From positions 2,096,001 to 2,160,000 of the forward strand of contig NZ_CP087135.1 of the NCBI RefSeq assembly GCF_020911945.1: 64,000 nucleotides of DNA, written 5' to 3'. The notes under the pieces were generated by a model. That model searched no databases. It was not told where the DNA came from and saw nothing but the letters and a program-made list of their open reading frames with translations. Shown here piece after piece: positions 54,520 through 61,740 of the stretch. The number at the start of each line of letters is the position of its first letter. Position 1 is the stretch's first letter. The position numbers were made by a program, and so were the translations under genes. This DNA is from Flavobacterium galactosidilyticum (GTDB lineage Bacteria; Bacteroidota; Bacteroidia; Flavobacteriales; Flavobacteriaceae).

Positions 54520-54558
54520 GAAACAAAAAAAAGTGACTAAATATTGAATTTAGTCACT
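54520..54558 (-). terminator. Intrinsic terminator of the VirE-gene transcript
   Basis: AGTGACTAAAT and ATTTAGTCACT (54532-54542/54548-54558) form a perfect 11-bp stem with loop ATTGA; on the minus strand it is followed by a run of Ts at 54531-54524. It insulates the VirE gene from the MADS-like operon. Confidence 0.88.
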
Positions 54559-54585
54559 GATTAAATTGATTAGCACAGATAACAA

Positions 54586-56688
54586 TTACTTTTGTTCTTC
54601 GTCTACAGTTTTGTTTTTATTGTCAACTTCTTCGTAGGTGTTTTCGATTAAAGCATATACTGCCAAGCCATTTTTTTTTAGTCTGATGAAGTTGTGTTTT
54701 TTTAATGCTTTCCCTAATTTGTTTATTGTTGCATCATTAATATTTATTTTAGCTTTTTCAGCAATTTTTGATGCTATCTGAGAAGCATTTAAAAAAATAT
54801 TTGCTTTGTCTCTCTCGCAAGGTGAAAACCACGTTAACAATAATTCTTCTTCTGGGCTATGTAGTTGGTATTGTTCGTTATTTTCGGTGATGGATTTGAT
54901 TTCTTCCTGATCAAACCAAAATCTAAAACCACTTTTAAAAAGAAACAAAGCTTGTGAAAAAGCCATATTAATATCCACATCGTGCTGGTATTTGATGCCT
55001 TCCAACTCGAAACAAAGAAACCTTCTACTTCCTGTACTATCGTTTAAGAACTGTGCTGTATTGACACTTCCAGCAAATGATGCGCGTCTTGGCATTGTTT
55101 CATTATTGTGTCCGTAGGCTTTTCTCATTCTGATTTGGGTTTTTGTAATGATTTCTTTGAGTGATCCAATTTCAGAACGGTTTAAATTTTCCAGCTCGTC
55201 CAAATTAATTAACATACATTCCGCTAGTTGTACCAATGTATCTTTATTGTTTGGGTTTATAGTACCGGAAAATAAATACTCTTTCAAAGGTTTTGGAACT
55301 AACTTTTCAACCCAAGTTGTTTTACCTAATCCTTGTTTGCCACTAAAGACAATTACAGTGTGATTGATTACTTTTTCATCTAGCACACATCCCACCATTG
55401 CCACCAACCATTTTTTGAAACATTGCTGCCAAAGGTCTTGTTTTGTGGTCGTTATTGTGTTGGCTAATTCGGTAATATAATCGGTCTTTTCATCATAAGT
55501 AGGCAAATTGAAAAAGTAATCTTCAAATGGATTGAACAGCTCACAAAAATCAGAATACAATAGATTTCTTAATGAAGATAAATTTGTTTTAATTCGACCT
55601 TTTAGACATTCGCGAAGCATTGAATTTTCAATAAAATCATTCATTACATTCCATTTCTTTTTGCCAAAATATTGAAACTCTAACTTACCTGAAACCATAT
55701 TATGACGAAATACATATCTTGTTGATAAAAACAGCTCTAAACGGTCTATTTGAGTTGGTTTTGGTTTGTCTTCGTCGTCTTCATCAGTTGTATCTGTAAT
55801 TGAAAAATTGGCTGCCTTTTTTGGTTTATTAGGTTGTTCAAATTTTTCATTTTTACCAAACTCGTGAATGTTACCATAGGCACTGTTTACTGCTTGTGTT
55901 ACTTCCTTTTCATCATAGCCAAAATCTGTTAGAATATATCCTAGAGCTTCCTGTAATGCAATACCTTTTCGGTTTAGATTACACGCAAGTTGGTGTACGA
56001 ATACGTTGCGACTACCATTCACGAATTGCACTTTTTTTTCAGTAAAATTTACGCAATGGTTGTAGATGGCATCGGTGTTGTCGGTTGTTGGTTGCACTTC
56101 GACAGGCTCAGTGTGACAAACGTTTTCAAGAGGCATCTCGACTGCGCTCGATGTGACAAAGGTTGAAGCGTTTTCATTTAGGTATAGATTTTCATCCCAG
56201 GAATAAAAACATAGTCTTGTTACATCTTTGCCTGATTTGTCGATTTCTAGTTTTAGAATACTTTCATAATGTGCTTGGACCAATAGAAATGCTTCTTTGT
56301 GATTTGCTTTGTCTGAATTTATTTTTACCAGAATTTTTAATCCGTTTCCAGATGGACTAATAAAACACGCATACGTGAACTCACTTTGTGCAGCTATCAT
56401 CTTTGCATTTTGTAATTGTTCTTTGCTTAATTTGTCGATGTCGAGAATGATGCAATTTGAATATTCTGCCAAGAACTCCAATTTACGACCACCAACAAAC
56501 TTACCTGAAGGTGTGAATGCCGGAAGTGATTTTTTGGCTTTGTTGTATGCTTCCTCTTTCTTTTCAGCCAGTGATTTACGCAAATAAATTATGCCGGGTT
56601 TGTACTTTCCTGTTTTGATTTCTTCTAAAATTGTTGGAATTGTTTTGTGTTCCACCACTTCGTTGAAATTCTTGAATATTGTTACCAT
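54586..56688 (-). CDS. BT4734-like/VirE domain protein (element replication)
   Basis: This 700-residue protein has an N-terminal BT4734/primase-like domain (about 40-180, ILDIDKLSKEQL and SPSGNGLKILVKI). A VirE-type P-loop ATPase follows: VFSGKQGLGKTTWVEKL (about 445-461), INLDELENL (Walker B, about 490-498) and arginine-rich segments. Such proteins serve replication of integrative elements in Bacteroidetes. A linker at about 175-200 reads TSSAVEMPLE and TEPVEVQP, which is the translation of two REP-like palindromes inserted in frame (see 56095-56158). The ORF is otherwise intact. An excisionase-like HTH gene precedes it, and the terminator at 54520 follows. Confidence 0.85.
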   Translation of the reverse strand: MVTIFKNFNEVVEHKTIPTILEEIKTGKYKPGIIYLRKSLAEKKEEAYNKAKKSLPAFTPSGKFVGGRKLEFLAEYSNCIILDIDKLSKEQLQNAKMIAAQSEFTYACFISPSGNGLKILVKINSDKANHKEAFLLVQAHYESILKLEIDKSGKDVTRLCFYSWDENLYLNENASTFVTSSAVEMPLENVCHTEPVEVQPTTDNTDAIYNHCVNFTEKKVQFVNGSRNVFVHQLACNLNRKGIALQEALGYILTDFGYDEKEVTQAVNSAYGNIHEFGKNEKFEQPNKPKKAANFSITDTTDEDDEDKPKPTQIDRLELFLSTRYVFRHNMVSGKLEFQYFGKKKWNVMNDFIENSMLRECLKGRIKTNLSSLRNLLYSDFCELFNPFEDYFFNLPTYDEKTDYITELANTITTTKQDLWQQCFKKWLVAMVGCVLDEKVINHTVIVFSGKQGLGKTTWVEKLVPKPLKEYLFSGTINPNNKDTLVQLAECMLINLDELENLNRSEIGSLKEIITKTQIRMRKAYGHNNETMPRRASFAGSVNTAQFLNDSTGSRRFLCFELEGIKYQHDVDINMAFSQALFLFKSGFRFWFDQEEIKSITENNEQYQLHSPEEELLLTWFSPCERDKANIFLNASQIASKIAEKAKININDATINKLGKALKKHNFIRLKKNGLAVYALIENTYEEVDNKNKTVDEEQK
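56095..56158. repeat. Two REP-like palindromes inside the VirE coding region
   Basis: CACTTCGACAGGCTCAGTG at 56095 and CTCGACTGCGCTCGATG at 56137 are typical Bacteroidetes REP-like repeats, each followed by TGACA. They are in frame with the VirE ORF. The second kind also occurs at 61874-61900 inside the susC reading frame. Confidence 0.75.
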
Positions 56689-56785
56689 AGTTTAGAGTTG
56701 ATAGTTGTTGGTTGGCAGTTGTTGGTTCTCATTTGTGTGAAGTCTGCATTCACAAACTTCACAAGTTCCGTTGCAGCTGCTCATA

Positions 56786-57067
56786 CTATCGTCCTTTAAA
56801 TGATTTGTTGTAATGCTCCGTAAGGAGTTTTTCAACATCAGAAAGTTTGTAATAGATTTTGTTTCCCACTTGACTAAATGAAATTTTACCTTCGTCTCTC
56901 CAGGTTTGGGCTGTACGTTTTGAAATTTTCATCAATAATAGAAATTCTTGATTGTCCAGAAAGGTTTCTTTCTTAGGGTCAGCCTTGATAGAGATTTGGC
57001 TTTGAATTGTGTCTAATTTACTCATTAGATCTGTGAACTGGTCTTTTGTGAAGATAATTGCATCCAT
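56786..57067 (-). CDS. Helix-turn-helix (HTH_17) excisionase-like protein
   Basis: About 93 residues from the ATG at 57067 (MDAIIFTKDQFTDLM); an upstream ATG at 57097 adds an unlikely ten residues. It has a helix-turn-helix of the excisionase type: FLLLMKISKRTAQTWRDEG and then FSQVGNKIYYKLSDVEKLL (about 47-84). The N-terminal coiled helix is typical. Proteins of this kind control excision or the expression of element genes. It is on the same strand as the VirE gene, 97 bp upstream of it, and downstream of the 57157-58044 gene, so the three likely form the element's core operon. Confidence 0.82.
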   Translation of the reverse strand: MDAIIFTKDQFTDLMSKLDTIQSQISIKADPKKETFLDNQEFLLLMKISKRTAQTWRDEGKISFSQVGNKIYYKLSDVEKLLTEHYNKSFKGR

Positions 57068-57156
57068 TTTTAAATGTTTTAAATTGTTATGGTGCAAATG
57101 TGAGAAGTAGTAAAAAGTCTTTTAGTCCCCACTTGGTCTCCAGGGGACCATTTTGT

Positions 57157-58044
57157 TTAAAGCAATTTGTCGATGTCCAGTCTTTTATGGGTGTTCGGAC
57201 GTTTATCCTCTTTGGAAGGTTTGAGGATTGTTTTGACTGTTAGGGGACTTATTTCTTTACCCTCCTTATCCAAGAAGGAATTTACAATCCAATCCGCTAG
57301 ATCGTTTGTGTTTTCGTCAATATAAGGTTTGCCATCAATAAAAAGTTCGCGATTTAATTGGTAAAACATATCTACTAATTGGTTTAGATTTCCATTGAAT
57401 TTTAGTTTTTTGTTTGGATTTGGGCTGCTTAATTTTAGTTTTTGAGCTTCTTCAATTGCCGCTTGTATTTTTTGTAAGGCATAAATATTCTCTATTTCTT
57501 TGGTGCATTGTGCATCATAAAACGGTGTCTTTTGATTGATAAACTCAATATTAGCTTGTTGGTATTCAAACATTTCTTTTGTTAACAACAATATTTTTTG
57601 ATTGTCATCATTGATATTATCCAACTGCTTTTTTATCTCATAAAATGAGAAATGACGGTCTTCACTTTCAGCATTAATGAATTTTTTAGGAGTTTTTACT
57701 ACAGGTTCTTTTACTCTGGAAGATTGCAGCTCAGTTCGTTTTTTCTCGATTAAAAAATACAATTTATTGTATCTACTCATAGCTGTTTTGGAACTGAAAA
57801 AGGCTTCATTATTGGCTAATAATTTTTCGAGTTTACATATCCATATTTCCGGGTTCTTCACCTGGTTGAATTGATAATCGATAAATGCAGGAAATTGGGA
57901 TTGTTTGAGTTCTAGAATTTTTGCAATTAAAGCATTGCAATAGTTTTGAATAGTGATTTTTTCTTCAACGATTATATCAAATAAAGGATTTCTGGCTAGA
58001 GCCGAAGGCACTGCCAATAATTCTACAAACGGAGCTGTTTGCAT
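57157..58044 (-). CDS. Conserved mobile-element protein with an RteC-like C-terminus
   Basis: About 295 residues from the ATG at 58044; a TTG at 58065 is the only longer start. The C-terminus (KLKFNGNLNQLVDMFYQLN then ELFIDGKPYID and LADWIVNSFL) resembles the C-terminal segment of RteC-family proteins, which also carries a SPLTVKTIL-type helix. The N-terminal part is helical. It is common as a hypothetical gene next to integrases in Bacteroidetes integrative elements. It probably acts in control of excision or transfer. I am not sure of a Pfam family. It is followed by the HTH gene with about 90 bp between them. Confidence 0.65.
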   Translation of the reverse strand: MQTAPFVELLAVPSALARNPLFDIIVEEKITIQNYCNALIAKILELKQSQFPAFIDYQFNQVKNPEIWICKLEKLLANNEAFFSSKTAMSRYNKLYFLIEKKRTELQSSRVKEPVVKTPKKFINAESEDRHFSFYEIKKQLDNINDDNQKILLLTKEMFEYQQANIEFINQKTPFYDAQCTKEIENIYALQKIQAAIEEAQKLKLSSPNPNKKLKFNGNLNQLVDMFYQLNRELFIDGKPYIDENTNDLADWIVNSFLDKEGKEISPLTVKTILKPSKEDKRPNTHKRLDIDKLL

Positions 58045-58228
58045 ATTTTGATCCTTTGAATTCAAATTTTAATATGTTTTTTTTGGTATTCATTTAGTAT
58101 TGAAAGGTAATTAAAAGCGGTTTTAAATTGGTTGCTTTTTGGAATTCCTAGTGTTTTCTACTGGAATTCGTTTATCACTCGTTTCGAATGCTTTAAAAAT
58201 TACTTGTTTACTTTGTTGTAAAGTTATA

Positions 58229-58258
58229 AAATAAAAAAAATCCTTGTTAAAGGATTTT
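58229..58258 (-). terminator. Intrinsic terminator downstream of the integrase gene
   Basis: AAAATCCTT and AAGGATTTT (58237-58245/58250-58258) with loop GTTA, followed on the minus strand by eight Ts. It ends the integrase transcript. Confidence 0.85.
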
Positions 58259-58314
58259 AGTTGAAGTTATTAACAATCGTTTATGGTCAATAAAATAGGT
58301 GCTTAACAGATTTT

Positions 58315-59532
58315 TTAAAAAATATAGTTGTCAACCGCTTTATCCAGTTCTTCGCTGATGATTTTGGCATATACTTGCGTTGTGCTGATGTCTCGGTGGT
58401 CCATCAATTTAGAAACGTGCTCAATTCTCATTCCATTATTTAAAGCATTGGTTGCAAAACTGTGTCTTGATAAATGGAAAGAAAGGTCGAAAGGGAGTTT
58501 TATTTTTGTCCCCAATTTTTTAAGATGCCAATTTGCCAATTTATTGAAAGCTGCTGTTTGAAAATAACGTTTTGCCTCGCTTTCCAAATAACCCTTTTTG
58601 TCGACAATAACCGGAAAGATAAAATCATCGTGATTGGCATTTTCTTTTTTGTATTTTTCTAAAATATCGATAGCCACTTTACCAATTTTAAACTGGTGTA
58701 CTCTTCCAGTTTTACGAATGTGTTTGTTGATTTTATGTTCAGCTTCATTGTAATTAGAATATTGCATTTCGATAACATCACTAAAACGCAAACCTCCGGC
58801 ATAAATAGAGAAAAGAAATAAATCTCTCCACATCATAGCTTTTTTTCCTTCTATGAGCTTTAAATTGGTTAAAGCATCAATCTGTACTTTATTAAGAAAT
58901 AATCTTTTAGAAGAGCTGATTTTTAGGGTTATTTTGCTAAATGGAAACATAGTTTCGGGAATTACTTCTTCACGAATAGCATCCCTGAATATGGTTCCGA
59001 GCACAATTATGGAAAGGCGTTGCGTTGTATCTCCGTTGCCTAAAGTATCTCCTAAATGAAATTTATAGTCGTTTAATAGTGCTACCGTAATTTCATCAAA
59101 ATACACATCCTTTGTTCCCATATATTTTTCAAATTTATCAACCTGAGAGGTGTATGCTCTGTAAGTGGAATAAGAAACAGTACTTTTGATTTTCTCTAAT
59201 CTCTTTCTGGCATATTCAAAAAAGTTTGGCACTTCTTTTCCCTTTATGGCTTCTTTGAGCTTTTTAACCGATACGGTTTTTACTTTGCGTTCCATATCTG
59301 CAACCTGACCTTCAGCATCAGCGATCTTTTGAGATAATGCAGCATTCATCCGGGCACTGTTGGAATGGTTCTTTTTTACTTTCTGCTTTGCTTCATCCCA
59401 CTCGTTCTCTTTTAGCTTCACTCCAGCAGTGATAAATTTCGTTTTTCTATCTTTTATAATTCGGATATACAAAGGGCTGTGTCCTGTTTGGTCTACCTGA
59501 TGTGTTCTTAAAATTAGTTTTACTGATGCCAT
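58315..59532 (-). CDS. Tyrosine-type site-specific integrase
   Basis: This 405-residue protein has an Arm-DNA-binding domain (about 1-90), a SAM-like core-binding domain (about 100-200) and a catalytic domain. The catalytic residues are R249 in AGGLRFSD, H353 and R356 in SFHLSRHSFA, H379 in LMDHRD and Y388 in TTQVYAK. It integrates and excises the mobile element. It is the last element gene on the right, and the downstream genes are divergent host-like genes. A direct repeat about 100 bp upstream (59637-59660) has a relative at 22890, so the element could extend that far. No tRNA target is seen near it. Confidence 0.95.
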   Translation of the reverse strand: MASVKLILRTHQVDQTGHSPLYIRIIKDRKTKFITAGVKLKENEWDEAKQKVKKNHSNSARMNAALSQKIADAEGQVADMERKVKTVSVKKLKEAIKGKEVPNFFEYARKRLEKIKSTVSYSTYRAYTSQVDKFEKYMGTKDVYFDEITVALLNDYKFHLGDTLGNGDTTQRLSIIVLGTIFRDAIREEVIPETMFPFSKITLKISSSKRLFLNKVQIDALTNLKLIEGKKAMMWRDLFLFSIYAGGLRFSDVIEMQYSNYNEAEHKINKHIRKTGRVHQFKIGKVAIDILEKYKKENANHDDFIFPVIVDKKGYLESEAKRYFQTAAFNKLANWHLKKLGTKIKLPFDLSFHLSRHSFATNALNNGMRIEHVSKLMDHRDISTTQVYAKIISEELDKAVDNYIF

Positions 59533-59636
59533 AATAATAGGAATTTAGAAATGTTATACTACTTTTGTAAAGTAATGCAAACGAGTGAAAGTGTTGTAAA
59601 TAAAGGGTTTTCAATTGGGTGCATCGTGATACGAAG

Positions 59637-59660
59637 GTACAACATTGGGTACAACAAAAC
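59637..59660 (+). repeat. GTACAACA double repeat beside the integrase gene
   Basis: GTACAACAT, two to three bases, then GGTACAACAAAAC. It aligns with 22890-22912 (about 20 of 24 positions). The rest of 59661-59947 holds no gene that I can see. Confidence 0.4.
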
Positions 59661-59947
59661 AAGTATTTCGTTGCTTTTTGTTGCTTAAATTTGCATTGTT
59701 CATTTTTATAAAGTCAATGAATACAACACTTTAAGTGCAAATGGGAGGGTTGAATGAAAAGTTGTAGATAACTTGTATATAACATCTACGAGTAACACTT
59801 TTTTTTAAGTTTTACAATATCTCAAGCTATATATTCTAGTTCGTAAATAAAGACTTTTAAAACTATTGTTACAATACCCACATTTAGTGATATTTTGACT
59901 TTAATTTAAGAATATAATAGTAAGCTAATTCTAATGCCGTATTTTTT

Positions 59948-60076
59948 TCATTTCTTTCTTCTAGTTCTCCAGCTATCATTATAATGCCTATTCCTCATAC
60001 ATTCATAAAACTTCCCTCTCAGATATAAACCTAAAACCCATACCACAACAAACCCAATGATTTCATACCATTCCAT
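59948..60076 (-). CDS. Small single-pass membrane protein (42 aa)
   Basis: The ORF starts with ATG at 60076 and ends with TGA at 59948. It encodes MEWYEIIGFVVVWVLGLYLR and then a basic tail ending in SWRTRRKK. One hydrophobic helix with an acidic N-terminus and an arginine/lysine-rich C-terminus is typical of small membrane proteins in Bacteroidetes. No family is recognised. It stands apart from the integrase gene and precedes the terminator at 60180 on the same strand. Confidence 0.5.
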   Translation of the reverse strand: MEWYEIIGFVVVWVLGLYLRGKFYECMRNRHYNDSWRTRRKK

Positions 60077-60179
60077 ATTTTGAATCTTTAAGTAAGGTCA
60101 AAATAGGGGTTTAAATTTTTATATAATATGCATTTTGGGAATTTCGATATGCAATGTGGGAATATCTATAGACATAAAA

Positions 60180-60199
60180 AAAGATGCCTGAGCATCTTT
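60180..60199 (-). terminator. Intrinsic terminator for the 60265-60387 gene
   Basis: AAAGATGC and GCATCTTT flank CTGA; on the minus strand a run of Ts follows. Confidence 0.8.
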
Positions 60200-60264
60200 C
60201 TACCTATTGTTTTCATATTTTGAGGATAACGTAACCCTTTAAATAATCACAAATCTACTATTTG

Positions 60265-60387
60265 TCACTTTCGTTTAGGCGGTTTTAATGAAGGTGTATT
60301 ACCAGGAGTGTCTTTATTATCACGTTGGCGTTTGTCTGGCTGTCCTGTTGATGTTGCTGTTCTTTTTGGTCCTGGTTTAAGTGCCAT
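60265..60387 (-). CDS. Small basic proline/threonine-rich protein (40 aa)
   Basis: The ORF starts with ATG at 60387 and stops with TGA at 60265. It encodes MALKPGPKRTATSTGQPDKR and then QRDNKDTPGNTPSLKPPKRK. The composition is basic and disordered, with many P, K, T and G residues. A clear terminator follows on the same strand, which supports real transcription. Such short basic peptides are common in Flavobacteriia and remain uncharacterised. Confidence 0.5.
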   Translation of the reverse strand: MALKPGPKRTATSTGQPDKRQRDNKDTPGNTPSLKPPKRK

Positions 60388-60511
60388 AATTTCAGAGTTT
60401 TAAGTTGTTAAATCTAAATATATAAAAAAAGTCAGAATAATAAAAATGTACAATTAATTTCATGAAATCTTTGGCGATGGGTGCTTAGTTGTGGTATTTG
60501 CACTATCTAAA

Positions 60512-60760
60512 CTATTCTTTTTCTAAATCTACTTTAAAATCAAAAAACTCCTTAGGCTGTATTTTAAGTCCATATGATAAATTAAGTATTGTTTCTAATG
60601 TTATATTTTCAGTTCCTTTTTCAATTTTACTAATAAAACTTGCGTCGAGATCACAATTTTCAGCAATCTTCCTATAACTTAAACCTTTCTGTTTTTTTAT
60701 TTCTCCGAGCCTTTTACCAAATTGCAGTAAAAGTGCACTTTTTGTAGTTTCATTAATCAT
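60512..60760 (-). CDS. XRE-family transcriptional regulator
   Basis: This 82-residue single-domain Cro/CI-type repressor has KRLGEIKKQKGLSYRKIAEN (about 16-35) and DASFISKIEKGTENITLETI (about 39-58), which form the five-helix HTH. The family regulates its own gene and neighbours. Three palindromes lie directly upstream (60762-60821), which makes autoregulation likely. It is transcribed away from the structured RNA and susC. It could be a host gene or part of the integrated element's edge. Confidence 0.9.
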   Translation of the reverse strand: MINETTKSALLLQFGKRLGEIKKQKGLSYRKIAENCDLDASFISKIEKGTENITLETILNLSYGLKIQPKEFFDFKVDLEKE

Positions 60761-60761
60761 A

Positions 60762-60821
60762 GCCTATGTTTTAGGCAATTTCTTTAAATTTAAAGAAATT
60801 AATGTGGCAATATATTACCAC
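60762..60821. promoter_or_regulatory. Three palindromes upstream of the XRE gene
   Basis: GCCTA-TGTTT-TAGGC (60762-60776), a perfect 24-bp palindrome at 60777-60800 centred on TTTAAATTTAAA, and an 18-bp near-palindrome at 60804-60821 (GTGGCAATATATTACCAC, two mismatches) stand side by side. They are probable operators for the XRE repressor. Confidence 0.65.
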
Positions 60822-60928
60822 GTTAATGTTTTTTAGTATATTTGTTTTATCATTACATTAAAGTAGTGTATTTTTGCGATTCTTCAAATACAATATTGAA
60901 GCATTCGCTTTGAATCTCGTTTCAGAAA

Positions 60929-61015
60929 ACTGGTAATTTTAACACACGAGAAGATAAGTACTATGCTCACGTCCCATGGCGTGGGCTCACTTATTCGTGT
61001 GTAGGGTATACCAGT
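60929..61015 (+). ncRNA. Structured leader RNA candidate upstream of susC
   Basis: Four coaxial stems can be read by eye: ACTGGTA/TACCAGT (60929-60935/61009-61015), CACACGA/TCGTGTG (60943-60949/60995-61001), ATAAGT/ACTTAT (60954-60959/60989-60994) and GCTCACG/CGTGGGC with one G-U pair (60965-60971/60980-60986). The loop is TCCCATGG. A TATTTTTG at 60869-60876 fits the Bacteroidetes -7 box. I believe similar sequences precede SusC-type genes in Flavobacterium, and the Flavo-1 RNA motif should be compared. The region up to 61741 holds no large gene. Confidence 0.65.
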
Positions 61016-61372
61016 ACCTTGATAGCGTTTAAGCTGAGTTCCATGCCATTTTTTATTTATAATGGGCTCAATACTTTTCTTAGATTCTTAGCACCTCTTC
61101 ATTTTTTTTTATAGTCTCGCAGCAGTTCAAACCGCTAAAATCCGTATGCCTATGAAATAAATATAAAATATAACTTACTTAATGCCTGCGCTGTTTCTTT
61201 ATTTTGAGTTAGTGTTTCAGTGCGGGCTCATTTTTAATTTTTAATTGTGAAAAAAAAAAGGAGTAAAGGAACAAAGGCGCAAATCCTAAAAATCAATCTT
61301 CCTTTTTTATATCACACTTACGCCACATTACCTTAGGAATACAACTGGGTTTATAACATCTGAATTATTATA

Positions 61373-61450
61373 ATGAAATACTACAAACAAATACAAATAG
61401 GAATAATTTTACTTTTTATAGCAACGATGTTCATGTGGCTTTATGGTTGA
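61373..61450 (+). CDS. Possible 25-residue membrane peptide
   Basis: ATG at 61373 to TGA at 61448 encodes a hydrophobic peptide ending in LFIATMFMWLYG. It is very short and lies in the leader region of susC. It may be chance. Confidence 0.25.
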   Translation: MKYYKQIQIGIILLFIATMFMWLYG

Positions 61451-61608
61451 GATAGTTTCACCGAAGCTGATCTTCTAAAGTCATATTGTGAGGAGCAAAG
61501 AGGCCATTTTTATTTTAAATTTTGAATTTTAAATTGGGGTAAATAATAAAAATATAAATCTAACTAAAATCATGCCTATGATAGAATAATAATATTGCAG
61601 TTGCTTTT

Positions 61609-61650
61609 CGTCGTATCTCGAAATGAGATTGCTTCGTGCCTCGCAATGAC
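61609..61650. repeat. REP-like intergenic repeat
   Basis: The ATCTCGAAATGAGAT hairpin (61615-61629) is followed by GCTTCGTGCCTCGCAATGAC, which is a common Bacteroidetes REP-like sequence. Confidence 0.7.
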
Positions 61651-61662
61651 ATAACAAAAAAA

Positions 61663-61698
61663 GGCCCTCCAACCGTCTGGACAACTGCATAGAGGACC
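61663..61698 (+). promoter_or_regulatory. Hairpin in the leader just upstream of susC
   Basis: GGCCCTC (61663-61669) and GAGGACC (61692-61698) can pair with one mismatch. It lies about 40 bases before the susC start codon. It may be part of the untranslated leader or an attenuating structure. Confidence 0.4.
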
Positions 61699-61740
61699 AA
61701 TGCTAACAAAACTAAAGTTTCATTTAACTATACCAATATT

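Noticed and set aside
59540..59950. tRNA or tmRNA target for the integrase
   Set aside because: No cloverleaf or TTCGA-type loop with matching stems was seen near the integrase gene.
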